From Ischnura elegans (Eukaryota; Arthropoda; Insecta; Odonata; Coenagrionidae), in the NCBI RefSeq assembly GCF_921293095.1, contig NC_060259.1, positions 43,877,812-43,941,811 of the forward strand: DNA of 64,000 nucleotides. Reading direction: 5' to 3'. A program made the translations under genes and the position numbers. Shown here piece after piece: positions 32,223-43,023 of this stretch (positions within the stretch are counted from its first letter, which is position 1; every line of letters begins with the position of its first letter). Below the pieces are notes generated by a model. The model saw nothing but the letters and a program-made list of their open reading frames with translations, was not told the DNA's origin and ran no database searches.

Positions 32223-32459
32223 CATGGGCGTACCCAGCGAGGGGCAGGAGGGGGCAGCTGCCCCCCCTAGAAGCAAAAATTGCAAATGTCTTTAAGGAAA
32301 ATGATATTTTTCAAGCAAATAATTTTATAAACTAATAAAGAGATGTTACAGTTTCCTTAAAATGTTGATTTCATCCACCTTTTCCATGCTTAAATGTAAC
32401 CAACAACTTGAACAACCATGTTTTGCCCACCCCTAGTTTTGATCCTGGGTACGCCCTTG
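32223..32459. mobile_element. hAT-like MITE, GGGCGTACCCAG ends
   Basis: 237 bp with 15-bp terminal inverted repeats CAtGGGCGTACCCAG / CTGGGTACGCCCtTG (one mismatch), flanked by CCTGCTAA and CCTGCTAG, a 7-of-8 target duplication. Interior AT-rich, no ORF. Confidence 0.82.
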
Positions 32460-32863
32460 CCTGCTAGCCAAACCAGCAATCACTGAACTATGAAGGATTT
32501 TGCGATCTGCACAAAAAACATTACTGAATAGCTCCACCATGCGCGAGCATCTTCCCCCTCAAGAATATCTTCCCTCTTTACGTTTCACTGAGTTCCTCGT
32601 AGCATGATACACCTTTGTCAAAGCCTTAGAAAAGTGAGATGTATAACTATAACGATGTATTATAATCTAATATTTTTCTCGACGACCTAACTGGAGTCTC
32701 ATCTTCCCAGTAACACAACTTCGAAGATATCGGGTTCCGCTAGGGAACTGGAGACGTTGGAAAGTGTGGAGGGGTACAAAAATTGTTAAGCGTGGGACAA
32801 GAGAGGGAGAAAAGAGACCCCACATGCGCCCCAGCTCATGCCGGCCGCTTCACGATATACGCG

Positions 32864-32925
32864 GGCGTTGTGAGGGGGGCCTAAGCTCGGGGCCCTCGGC
32901 GAATGCCAACCAGCCGACCTATAGG
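32864..32925. repeat. GC-rich repeat, copy 2
   Basis: Shares acgcgggcgttgtg and GCTCGGGGCCCTCGGCGA with 19436-19512. A 10-bp inverted pair TTGCAACGAC / GTCGTTGCAA lies just downstream (about 32976 and 33050). Confidence 0.6.
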
Positions 32926-33825
32926 GACTTTCTATAACTCGTTTACGAATTGTTGTTAACGGGTTGTTAACGAAAAACCTCTCTTGCAACGACACCCTCT
33001 TATCGAAAGTGAGTTTCTGTATCTCACCTTAACGACAGCTCGTCGTTGCAAAACAAGACCTCGGCTCGTCGATAGCAAACAATACACCGTCGGCAACTGC
33101 GAGTGAGGCTAGAATTTTCAACCAATCACAATGCCTAGATTTATTCGTTCGGTAGCATCAAGAAGCGATGCCTAACTTCGGTCACTAATAAACGATAAAT
33201 AGTCACCCTAAATAAACAAGAAGCTGCTAAAGAACGCACCGGTCGATTTGGAAAAGGATAATAGATGATGGATAAAACTGATGAGTATTATTTTAGTAGT
33301 GGATTCATTTACTGTTTTTATAATGTGTCGTAATATATTTCCGTGAAGAACGATCCATAAAATAAAAAAAGGGGGAAGTGTAAAAAAGCGTGTATATTCA
33401 AGGATTCAACAGTCGTCGATGGAAGAATATCGGCAACTTTTGGTGCAGTATGTATCGTAATTTTCAAGTATAATTATCTTGAAGAGGACTTTGTCTGCTA
33501 CTTACTCGGTCACCTACGCCTATAATAATTTTACTCTCGTGATTAGTAGTGACAAAACTATTTTTATTAGTATTATAACAATGTAAATTTCGGAGTGCAT
33601 CTTCAGCCACGGCTTGTTTACATCGTTTGCCTTATTTTCGCAATAAGTCCACAACTTCCACAGTGTTAGTTATTCAATTAGAAACACTTATTGACGCTTT
33701 CATCATATTTTGGTATGTTTGAAATCAATTCGTTGATAAAAAATACCGAGATTACATGGATGTCATGGAAGGAATCATCGCGAGTGTTCTGATTGTGAAC
33801 TCGTGTCACATACTCAACGCTTTTT
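32926..33825. other. No gene recognised
   Basis: Intergenic-looking sequence with only short frames. Confidence 0.45.
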
Positions 33826-33987
33826 AGTGATCAATCACCAGCATGCAGCATGCATTTGGACTCCCTCATGCACACCACACCGTCCAAAATACGTCCCGTA
33901 TACTAACAAACTATGTTACTATATGCTGTTAGAAATAATAATTGAATTAAGAAACATGCATTAAGTTTTACATAGGTTAGTAGGCTA
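33826..33987 (-). mobile_element. Older CR1-B copy, 3' UTR part
   Basis: Starts inside the hairpin (gtgatcaatcaccagcatgc) and runs to gttagtaggct. Its continuation (acactacaagtcatgcaatc) is found at 34832, on the far side of another CR1 copy. Confidence 0.82.
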
Positions 33988-34831
33988 CATCTACATCTAC
34001 ATCTACAAATTACCCTGCGAGCCACCTCTAGGGTGTTTGGCAGGGGGTGATCAATCACCAGCATGCAGCATGCATTTGGACTCCCACATGCACACCACAC
34101 CGTCCAAGAAACGTCCCGTATAATAACAAACTATACTACTATATGCTGTTAGAAATAGATTATAGAATAGAAATTCAGAAACATGCAGTAAGTTTTACAT
34201 AGGTTAGTAGGCTACACTACAAGTCATGCAATCTATTTACGCGCTCTATTGCTGCCGTTATAATCTCTTATTGATCGTGGAAAAAATGACATTCGGAATC
34301 TGTCTGTTCTGCAATCTATCTCTCTTATTTTATTTATATGATCTGATCTTCCGTAGTACGTTGGCGTCCGCAAGATATGGTTAACTTCGTCAGAAAAGAC
34401 ACTGCTCTTGAATTTATCTAAAAGGTTTAGTCTATTTTTCAATCTACGGTCCGACAGAGATTCCCATCCGAGTTTATGTAAGAGGTCAGTTACACTAACA
34501 AGACTATCGTAACGACCTTTCACATACCTGGCAGCTCTTCTTTGCACGCGTTCTAACTCTGTTATTAAGCCTTTTTCATGAGGGTCCCAAACACTGGCAG
34601 CGTATTCCAAATGTGGTCTAACGAGGGAAAAGTAGCTAATTTCTCTCACTTTGTCGTCGCACTTTCCTAATATTCTTTTAACAAAACCCATTTTACGATT
34701 AGCTTGACCGGTTATTTCTCGAATATGTTTATTCCACGATAGATCATTATTGAGTCTAACCCCTAGATATTTCACAGATTCAACTGCCTTTAACTGCGCG
34801 CCCCGAATGACATAGTTACGCTGTAGGGAGC
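33988..34831 (-). mobile_element. Young CR1-B copy nested in an older one
   Basis: Tail (three TACATC units with an AATTTGTAG variant), the 3' UTR and an open 180-codon ORF2 C-terminus (34233-34775), truncated at ccctacagcgtaac. It is almost identical to the end of the plus copy at 37838-38682; the translated C-termini differ at the last arginine block only (NRARK against NRTRK). Confidence 0.92.
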
Positions 34832-34962
34832 TGCATAGCTACACTACAAGTCATGCAATCTATTTACGAGTTCTATTGCTGCCGTTATAATTTCTTATTG
34901 ATCGTGGAAAAAATGACATTCGGAATCTGTCTGTTCTACAATCTATCTCTCTTATTTTATTT
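34832..34962 (-). mobile_element. Older CR1-B copy, resumed
   Basis: Continues the copy of 33826-33987 from acactacaagtcatgcaatc into the ORF2 end, then breaks at cttattttattt where a further tail begins. Confidence 0.8.
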
Positions 34963-35314
34963 CTACATCTACATCTACATAATACCCTGCGAGCCACCTC
35001 TAGGGTGTTTGGCAGGGGGTGATCAATCACCAGCATGCATTTGGACTCCCACATGCACACCACACCGTCCAAAAAACGTCCCGTATAATAACAAACTATA
35101 CTACTATATGCTGTTAGAAATAGAATATAGAATAGAAATTCAGAAACATACATTAAGTTTTACATAGGTTAGTAGGCTACAATACAAGTCATGCAATCTA
35201 TTTACGAGTTCTATTGCTGCCGTTATAATCTCTTACTGATCGTGGAAAAAATGACATTCGGAATCTGTCTGTTCTGACATCTATCTCTCTTATTTTATTT
35301 ATATGATCTGATCT
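34963..35314 (-). mobile_element. CR1-B 3' copy, third in the nest
   Basis: Full tail, UTR and ORF2 end to atatgatctgatctt. Its right edge meets the start of the plus-strand B copy at 35315. Confidence 0.85.
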
Positions 35315-38300
35315 TGCATATTTGAGCACTGTAGGTCTTTTTTAGAGTAGAGAGTAGGGCAGAGTGTAGATATATTAGTGGGTTGAAAAATAAAGGGGTA
35401 AGTTCAAAACTTTTCACAGACAAAGATTCTTCCAGAAATGAGAATAGAGAAGTAGAGAGAAAAATCAGCGTTTCAGGTATTACATTTAAGCACGAGAAGC
35501 GTCAGTCGAGCAACACGTTCAAAGGCAGTCAAGGCTCAAGTCATTTTGATAGTGTGTCAATAAGACATGCATTTCCATTTATCAGCGGTATAGAGCCTGT
35601 GAATAGTCTATTCGACAAAAGCAAATCAGAATTATTCCCGAATCGCAATGATACTGCTTCCGAAGTTTTAATCGTGGCTGTGGTTAATTGCCGTAGTTTA
35701 AGAAATAAGATTCCCGAATTCCACCATTTAATTCATAGTACGAAGTGTAACGTCATTTTTGGAACAGAAAAAAACAGAAAGAACAGATAATGATTCAGAC
35801 AATGAGATCTTCCCAAAATCGTTCACTGTTTATCGGAAAGATAGAATGAATCGAGTTGGGGGCGGAGTTTTTATAGCTGTAAAGAATTCAATCGTCAGCC
35901 AAGCGATAACCGTAACTGAGACCAGCGTTGAATCTGTGTGGTGTTTAATTAAATGTCCAAAATTCAAAACTATTTTATTATGTTCGTATTACAGACCACC
36001 TAACTCAGATATAACGTCAATGTTGGATTTTCGAAATCAAATAAACAGCGTAGCATCCAAGTATCCTGAAAGAAACTTGATTGTGGGTGGAGATTTCAAC
36101 GTACCTTCTATAGATTGGGAGACTTATAGCTTCATTCCTGGTGGGAGGGATAGAGTGATCTGCGAGGCTTTATTACACACATTTACATCTAATTCATTGT
36201 TTCAAATAGCATCCGCACCAAACAGAGGAGAAAATATTCTTGATTTATTAGCGACAAATATACCACATCAGGTAGTAAACGTTGGCACTGTCGAAGGAAT
36301 TAGTGACCACAGGGTAGTAACTGCAAAGTTTTCTCTAAATACCGTTGTAAACTTTAAAAAAGAGCGTAAACTTTTCATTTTTAAAAGAGCTGATTTTGAT
36401 GGGTTGATGGTGAGTCATCTGAAAAATGCTCTCCCCGAGTTTCAAGAATCAGTATTTAAGTTAAATGTAGAGAATACTTGGAAAGCTTTTCTTTCGCTCG
36501 TAACTTCGGGAATAAATAGCTACATCCCTAGTAAAATAGTAAAAGAAGGCAGCGAACCGAGATGGTACAACGCGGAAGTGAGAAAATCATTGAGGCGACA
36601 GAGAGCGTGTCATGCAAAAATGAAAAAAGTCAGCACGGATTTATCCGCTAATGAACGCGAGCTAATAATTAAAAAATATAGGATGACTAAAGCCGCCACG
36701 AAGGAAGCGTTCAGGAATGCGTTCACGAATTTTAAAAGAAAAACACTAGTAGAGCAGTTACTGTATAACCCAAAAGCATTTTGGTCATATGTTAGGGAAG
36801 TTCAAGGTGAACGATCTACCGTATGTTCGCTGATAAACGACAATGGAGATGTGTTGACAAGCAGTTACGATAAAGCCAATTTATTAAATTCCTACTTCAA
36901 GAGCGTGTTCACGGAGCCTTCCGAAAACTCACCCGAGACCGATGACAATCCCTGTATACATAAGATGCCAGCTATTGACATTAGTACGCTCGGAATAGAA
37001 AATATATTGAAATCGCTTAGTCCAAATAAATCACCTGGTCCAGACGAAATCCCTTCTCGCGTATATAAAGAACTAGCCTCAGAAATTGCCCCTTACTTGC
37101 AGTTAATATTCAGTAAATCCATCAAGCAACACGAAGTACCTAATGACTGGAAAATCGCTAATGTAACGCCAATATTTAAAAGTGGAGACAAGGAACAGCC
37201 ATCTAATTACAGGCCGATATCTTTAACGTCCATCTCTTGCGAAGTCCTTGAACACATCGTAGTCAGCTCGGTAATGAAACACCTAGACGCGCAAAACTAA
37301 TTAATGGGAACTCAACATGGATTCAGGAAAAGCAGATCGTGCGAAACTCAGTTAGCGCTTTTCGCCCACGATATTTTAGTCTCCGGGGAAGACAACATTC
37401 CAGTAGACGCGATTTTTCTTGATTTCAAAAAAAGCATTTGATAAAGTACCCCACGGAAAGTTAATAATAAAACTGAAATCTTATGGTCTGGATGAAGATT
37501 TCATTTCCTGGATAAGAGAACTTTTGAGCGACCGCGTCCAAAGAGTAGTATTAGACGGTGCAGTCTCCAATGAGGTTTGAGTCACTTCTGGCGTCCCTCA
37601 GGGTAGTGTCATAGGCCCACTCCTATTCCATCTTTATATAAACGACATTGGCGAAGTAGTACACAGTAAGTTACGATTATTTGCAGACGACGCTGTAGTT
37701 TACAGAGAAATTCGTTCCAGCAAAGATATAGATGAACTAACGAATGACCTTGCTGCTATCCAAGCTTGGTGCGATGCTTGGCAGTTAGAATTAAATTTGG
37801 AAAAATGCGTCATAATGAATTTCTGGAAGAAGAATAACTCCCTACAGCGTAACTATGTCATTCGGGGCGCGCAGTTAAAGGCAGTTGAATCTGTGAAATA
37901 TCTAGGGGTTAGACTCAATAATGATCTATCGTGGAATAAACATATTCGAGAAATAACCGGTCAAGCTAATCGTAAAATGGGTTTTGTTAAAAGAATATTA
38001 GGAAAGTGCGACGACAAAGTGAGAGAAATTAGCTACTTTTCCCTCGTTAGACCACATTTGGAATACGCTGCCAGTGTTTGGGACCCTCATGAAAAAGGCT
38101 TAATAACAGAGTTAGAACGCGTGCAAAGAAGAGCTGCCAGGTATGTGAAAGGTCGTTACGATAGTCTTGTTAGTGTAACTGACCTCTTACATAAACTCGG
38201 ATGGGAATCTCTGTCGGACCGTAGATTGAAAAATAGACTAAACCTTTTAGATAAATTCAAGAGCAGTGTCTTTTCTGACGAAGTTAACCATATCTTGCGG

Positions 38301-38682
38301 ACGCCAACGTACTACGGAAGATCAGATCATATAAATAAAATAAGAGAGATAGATTGCAGAACAGACAGATTCCGAATGTCATTTTTTCCACGATCAATAA
38401 GAGATTATAACGGCAGCAATAGAACGCGTAAATAGATTGCATGACTTGTAGTGTAGCCTACTAACCTATGTAAAACTTACTGCATATTTCTGAATTTCTA
38501 TTCTATATTCTATTTCTAACAGCATATAGTAGTATAGTTTGTTATTATACGGGACGTTTCTTGGACGGTGTGGTGTGCATGTGGGAGTCCAAATGCATGC
38601 TGCATGCTCGTGATTGATCACCCCCTGCCAAACACCCTAGAGGTGGCTCGCAGGGTAATTTGTAGATGTAGATGTAGATGTA
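35315..38682 (+). mobile_element. Near-complete CR1-B copy
   Basis: Begins in the last codons of ORF1 (IFEHCRSFLE, then stop), contains all of ORF2 in pieces, a B 3' UTR and a TAGATG tail. The 5' leader and ORF1 are missing. The near-identity of its 3' half with 33988-34831 and 39803-40545 indicates recent activity of the lineage. Confidence 0.9.
35383..38435 (+). pseudogene. CR1-B ORF2: endonuclease-reverse transcriptase, disrupted
   Basis: Frames 35383-35790, 35759-37300 and 37797-38435 together cover ORF2. EEP: VNCRSLRNK, IFGTE, GGGVFIAV, YYRPP, GGDFNVPSIDW, NILDLLATN and SDH. RT: NYRPISLTS near 37205, FLDFKK at 37409-37432, SGVPQGSVIGPLL near 37583 and FADDAVVYRE near 37678. Lesions in order: a small rearrangement and frameshift just after IFGTE (about 35765-35790), TAA after DAQN (37298-37300), an A7 run replacing the expected A6 (37427-37433), and TGA before VTSGVPQG (37578-37580). 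The last two recur in the older copy at 16672-18440. Confidence 0.9.
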
Positions 38683-38726
38683 TCATTCTAGTCCTGGAAA
38701 TATATCGCGGCAAAGTAAAACTCTGG

Positions 38727-39072
38727 GTTTGTCACGGGTAAAATGTTTTGTCCATACTTTAGTTTATCCATTTCTTGTACATTTTTCTTGACTTCGTTTG
38801 TATTCGATAACCTATTCGTCCGACTTAATTGATTCCTAATAATAATGTATGCTGCGAAATAACATTGTCCTCTGCCGCACATTGGAGCATGTCCCTTCTC
38901 CGTGCACAATATGGAATCATGATTTTACCTGCTAGAGGGCGTTAAACGCAGGGTTTGTCACGGGAAAAATGTTTTTTCCATACTTAAATAACATCGTCCT
39001 CTGCCGCACATTGGAGTATGACCCTGCTCCATGCAAAATATGGATTCATGATATTAACTGCTAAATGGCATT
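38727..39072. repeat. Imperfect direct duplication
   Basis: The blocks gggtttgtcacgggtaaaat plus tccatactt (38727 and 38951) and cctctgccgcacattggag-to-ggcgtt (38858-38945 and 38987-39072) each occur twice in the same order. The second unit lacks a middle segment. Unknown origin. Confidence 0.7.
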
Positions 39073-39188
39073 GTACACGTGATCAGCACTTTAAACTCGG
39101 GGAATAACTGCTAAGGTGTAGCAAGGGTGTACACATTATCTCGGATTTGCGATCCTGAGACTAAATGAGGAAGGCATCGCATTAGCGC

Positions 39189-39250
39189 TAGGGTAAGGGC
39201 GTGTCTTACTTACCGAGTGTACCTTTAGGGAGGACACGCCCTTAAAGAAA
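39189..39250. repeat. Short inverted repeat
   Basis: GTAAGGGCGTGTC and its complement gacacgcccttaaa face each other over about 30 bases. Possibly a very small fold-back element. Confidence 0.45.
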
Positions 39251-39597
39251 AGGGTATTAACCACCCAAAGTAACCCCGCGGTTCCTTAGTGAGGACTACG
39301 CCCAAGCTAACCCTGGAAATTTTTAGAATTAGCAGCACAAAAACTTTGTGGGTGTACTCCACCCACTATTCACAGTTCACAAGGAACGCGGGAAAACATG
39401 TGTGGAGTGAGTCAGAGATGAGCTTTCCTCGTGGGAAAATTCGCATACCTAATTTTTCGCTCTTGTTTCCGTGACGTCAGGTATCCGAAAATAAGTCGTC
39501 GTAATCCGCCTTACCACTACCACTCATTTTTTTGTAAGTTGATCGTGGACTGACGGAAAACCAAAGGTCTGTGGTTCTGCTACAAAGGAATTTTACT

Positions 39598-39710
39598 ACT
39601 GGAAAATCGCAAATGTAACGCCAATATTCAAAAGTGGAGACAAGGAACAGCCATCTAATTACAGGCCGATATCGTTAACGTCATCTCATGCAAAGTACTT
39701 GAACACATCG
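39598..39710 (+). mobile_element. CR1-B RT fragment
   Basis: Matches 37148-37258 (DWKIANVTPIFKSGDKEQPS, NYRPIS) closely, then stops at gaacacatcg where a GC-rich filler begins. Confidence 0.85.
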
Positions 39711-39752
39711 GGGGGCTCGGGCCCCCTCAGGCCCTATGAAGTCGGCGCCACT

Positions 39753-39800
39753 GAATTGGACTCCCACATGCACACGACACAGTAGAAAAAGCGTCACACA
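39753..39800 (-). mobile_element. CR1-B 3' UTR fragment
   Basis: attggactcccacatgcaca followed by an altered agtccaaaaaacgtcacgc block, about 45 bases wedged between two plus-strand pieces. Confidence 0.65.
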
Positions 39801-39802
39801 TA

Positions 39803-40545
39803 ACATATTCGAGAAATAACCGGTCAAGCTAATCGTAAAATGGGTTTTGTTAAAAGAATATTAGGAAAGTGCGACGACAAAGTGAGAGAAATTAGCTACT
39901 TTTCCCTCGTTAGACCACATTTGGAATACGCTGCCAGTGTTTGGGACCCTCATGAAAAAGGCTTAATAACAGAGTTAGAACGCGTGCAAAGAAGAGCTGC
40001 CAGGTATGTGAAAGGTCGTTACGATAGTCTTGTTAGTGTAACTGACCTCTTACATAAACTCGGATGGGAATCTCTGTCGGACCGTAGATTGAAAAATAGA
40101 CTAAACCTTTTAGATAAATTCAAGAGCAGTGTCTTTTCTGACGAAGTTAACCATATCTTGCGGACGCCAACGTACTACGGAAGATCAGATCATATAAATA
40201 AAATAAGAGAGATAGATTGCAGAACAGACAGATTCCGAATGTCATTTTTTCCACGATCTATAAGAGATTATAACGGCAGCAATATAACGCGTAAATAGAT
40301 TGCATGACTTGTAGTGTAGCCTACTAACCTATGTAAAACTTACTGCATGTTTCTGAATTTCTATTCTATATTCTATTTCTAACAGCATATAGTAGTATAG
40401 TTTGTTATTATACGGGACGTTTCTTGGACGGTGTGGTGTGCATGTGGGAGTCCAAATGCATGCTGCATGCTGGTGATTGATCACCCCCTGCCAAACACCC
40501 TAGAGGTGGCTCGCAGGGTAATTTGTAGATGTAGATGTAGATGTA
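39803..40545 (+). mobile_element. Young CR1-B copy
   Basis: 5'-truncated at acatattcgagaaataaccg and nearly identical to 37938-38682 through the open C-terminus (39840-40298, 152 codons), 3' UTR and AATTTGTAG-type tail. Confidence 0.92.
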
Positions 40546-40930
40546 CTAACAAATAATACTATCATATACTGTGATATATAGAATGGCCAGGTGTATGCGC
40601 TATAAAGTATACAGTGAAATAATGGAGTAATTTGTATAGCTCATTTGAAAAAATATCAATCATATATACAAGAAGATACATCCAATAAAATCATTAAAAC
40701 AGTTTCCTGTGGTTTATTAGAAACATTTCAAAAAGAAATACTGAATATAAATTAGATATCATAACTCTTAACTCTTTTGAAGTGGCTCAGAAAAATCGGG
40801 ATAATCGAATTCACTCTTTTATAACTCAGAACGATTTGGCCTTACAATCGATAGTTGGTATGGGCAAAGTAACACTAAAAAGTATTTTGAGTATTCTTAC
40901 AAATAACTAACGCAATAAAACACAACTAAG
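40546..40930. other. No gene recognised
   Basis: AT-rich. No element ends or coding signal identified. Confidence 0.4.
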
Positions 40931-41125
40931 GGATTTATATGATCTGATCTTCCGTAGTATGTTCCCGTAGAAAGATCCCGGGTAATGGTGACCCCCAAGT
41001 ATTTACCGAATTCGTGATTTGGAAGTGGAATCCCGTTAGCGGTGTAGCTCCTTCTTGAAGATATATTCGTCTCCCAAAAATTCATCACCATACACTTTTT
41101 AAGATTTAATTCTAACTCCCAAGAT
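40931..41125 (-). mobile_element. CR1 chimera, B joined to A
   Basis: Bases 40931-40964 are B-type (tatatgatctgatcttccgt, YYGRSDHIN), and 40965-41122 are A-type (TANGIPLP, KYLGVTITRDLS). The two source regions are about 130 codons apart in ORF2. A 20-base stretch (aagatttaattctaactccc) is then repeated at the 5' edge. Confidence 0.78.
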
Positions 41126-41289
41126 TTAATTCTAATTCCCACTCCCTAAGTAAGGAAGTTGGTTCTCCTAACTTCAGCCAAACTTATGTAAAATCAAATT
41201 TCACTTTGGAATGTAATGTAGTGCCTGTGATTTTCCTAGTAGAGAAAAAGTTTCCAGACGAGAAAGTGATAGAAAGGTATGGTATGGTA

Positions 41290-41484
41290 TTTTGAGAAGG
41301 CGACCGACAGCGGAGGTCATTTGCGCCATGAGGGAAGGGAAAGTAGGAAGGGTGGAGAGAATCCCGGCGTCAGTATTAGCCTGCTCTCAACAAAAGGCAC
41401 CAAGGGGACCACGGTTTAACGTCCCATCGGACGGACGGAGCGTCGCGCTTGAAATGGCCTCCACGTGGCATTCGAGCAGGTATC
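41290..41484. repeat. Dispersed repeat with cggacgga motif, copy 1
   Basis: Contains agagaatcccggcgtcagta, ctctcaacaaaaggcaccaa and cccatcggacggacgga. Part of it resembles 48930-49010 (cttaacgaaaggcgccaagg, then tgcgacggacaga). Family unknown. Confidence 0.45.
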
Positions 41485-41637
41485 ATCTACATAATGCCCT
41501 GCGAGCCACCTCTAGGGTGTTTGGCAGGGGGTGATCAATCACCAGTATGCAGCGTGCATTTGGACTCCCACATGCACACCACACAGTCCAAAAAACGTCA
41601 CGCATACTAACAAATTATGCTACCATATGCTGTTAGA
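41485..41637 (-). mobile_element. CR1-B 3' end
   Basis: Short tail, the hairpin module and UTR to ccatatgctgttag, where a SINE-like sequence begins. Confidence 0.85.
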
Positions 41638-41639
41638 TG

Positions 41640-41750
41640 CTTATCGGGCAGTCTCTGAAAATCCTCTGCCGCCGCCAGGATTTGAACCCGAGCCCACGGG
41701 GTGGGAAGTCAGCACTCTAGCAACCTCACCAACCCAATCCCCAAGTCATA
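41640..41750 (-). mobile_element. tRNA-derived SINE fragment
   Basis: On the minus strand: TTGGTGAGGTTGCTAGAGTG (A-box/D-arm like) then CTCGGGTTCAAATCCTGG (B-box and T-arm), 33 bases apart. Acceptor pairing is not evident, so a tRNA pseudogene or SINE head is favoured. Confidence 0.68.
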
Positions 41751-42064
41751 GCAAGATCTATGACTTTGCTCCAGTAAGACCTCATCTGCAGTGCCTACGC
41801 GAACTTCAGTGATTCCGCGTAGGTTTAGCGAATGGGAGAAGCACAATGGAAGGCTTTGTATTTCGTAAAATACCACTGACAGAGAGCAGAAAGTGAGGCT
41901 TTGCTTTTGAGAGAAATGAGGCCCACAGATTCTAAGTCTGCGTGAGATCATACTTAAATGAAGAAACTACACAATCAAAAGTAATACATTCTTTCGGGTG
42001 TTATTATTTTAGTAAGGGTCAAGGCTAAAACAGCCTATGCCGTCGTTACGATAAAAACGTCGTT

Positions 42065-42591
42065 ACGATCAAAACAGGTCGATACAATAGTCTTGTTAGT
42101 GTAACTGACCTCTTAGATAAATTAGGATGGGAATTTCTGTCGGACCGTAGGTGGAAAAGTAGACTAAAGCTTTTAGATAAATTCAAGAGCAGTGTCTTTT
42201 CTAACGAAGTTAACCATATCTTACGGACGCCAACATGCTACGGGAGATCAGATCATATAAATGAAATAAGAGAGATAGACTGTAGAATAGACAGGTTCAG
42301 AATGTCATTTTTCCACGATCAATAAGAGATTATAACGGCAGCGTTAGAACTCACAAATAGATTAGATGACTTTGTAGTGTACCCTTCTAACTTATGTATA
42401 CTTTAATGCATGTTTTCGAATGTTATCATTATTTCTAACAGCATATAGTAGTATAATTTGTTAGTATGCGTGACGTTTTTTTGTACTGTGTGGTGTGCAT
42501 GTTGGAGTCCAATTGCATGCTGCATGCTGGGGATTGATCACCCCCTGCCAAACACCCTGGAGGTGGCTCGCAGGGTATTATGTAGATGTAT
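42065..42591 (+). mobile_element. CR1-B 3' copy
   Basis: From gtcgatacaatagtcttgtt (SVTDLLDKLGWE block) to gtattatgtagatgta, with the full 3' UTR. A few frameshifts. Confidence 0.88.
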
Positions 42592-42717
42592 GTGACAATT
42601 ATCTAAGGAGTTAAATGTCAAATGAACTTTGGGTTAAACCTTCCTCCCAAGACATTAAAAAAATGTATATTAATCTATATACTATAAGGCCTTGTGTGAA
42701 AAACTAGTAACGCGTTA

Positions 42718-42857
42718 ACATCTACATCTGCATAATACCCTGCGAGCCACCTCTAGGGTGTTTGGCAGGGGGTGACAAATCACCAACATGCAGCATGTAG
42801 GAGGACCGCCACATGCACACCGCACGGTCATAGAAAAATTACGCACACAAGCAAATG
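42718..42857 (-). mobile_element. CR1-A 3' end
   Basis: Tail, hairpin and A-type ggaccgccacatgcacaccg segment, truncated at acgcacaca. Confidence 0.82.
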
Positions 42858-43023
42858 ATGTCAACCAATTAGAATTTATCACTCAATTAAAATAGAGATA
42901 GTAACTTGTTTATAAGTGGGGATTTGAGAGCCTTCTAATCCCATCCATCTTATACGTTTTATTTTTCCCAGCATCACCTAGGGTGCACGTAGCCGCCTTC
43001 ATATTAACTAGCGAGGTGTTAGT

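Noticed and set aside
34853..35167. Open frames on both strands rich in IYIYIIPCEPPLGCLAGGDQ or its antisense
   Set aside because: They are translations of the repeated CR1 3' end and (TAGATG)n tail, seen at many loci, and not proteins.
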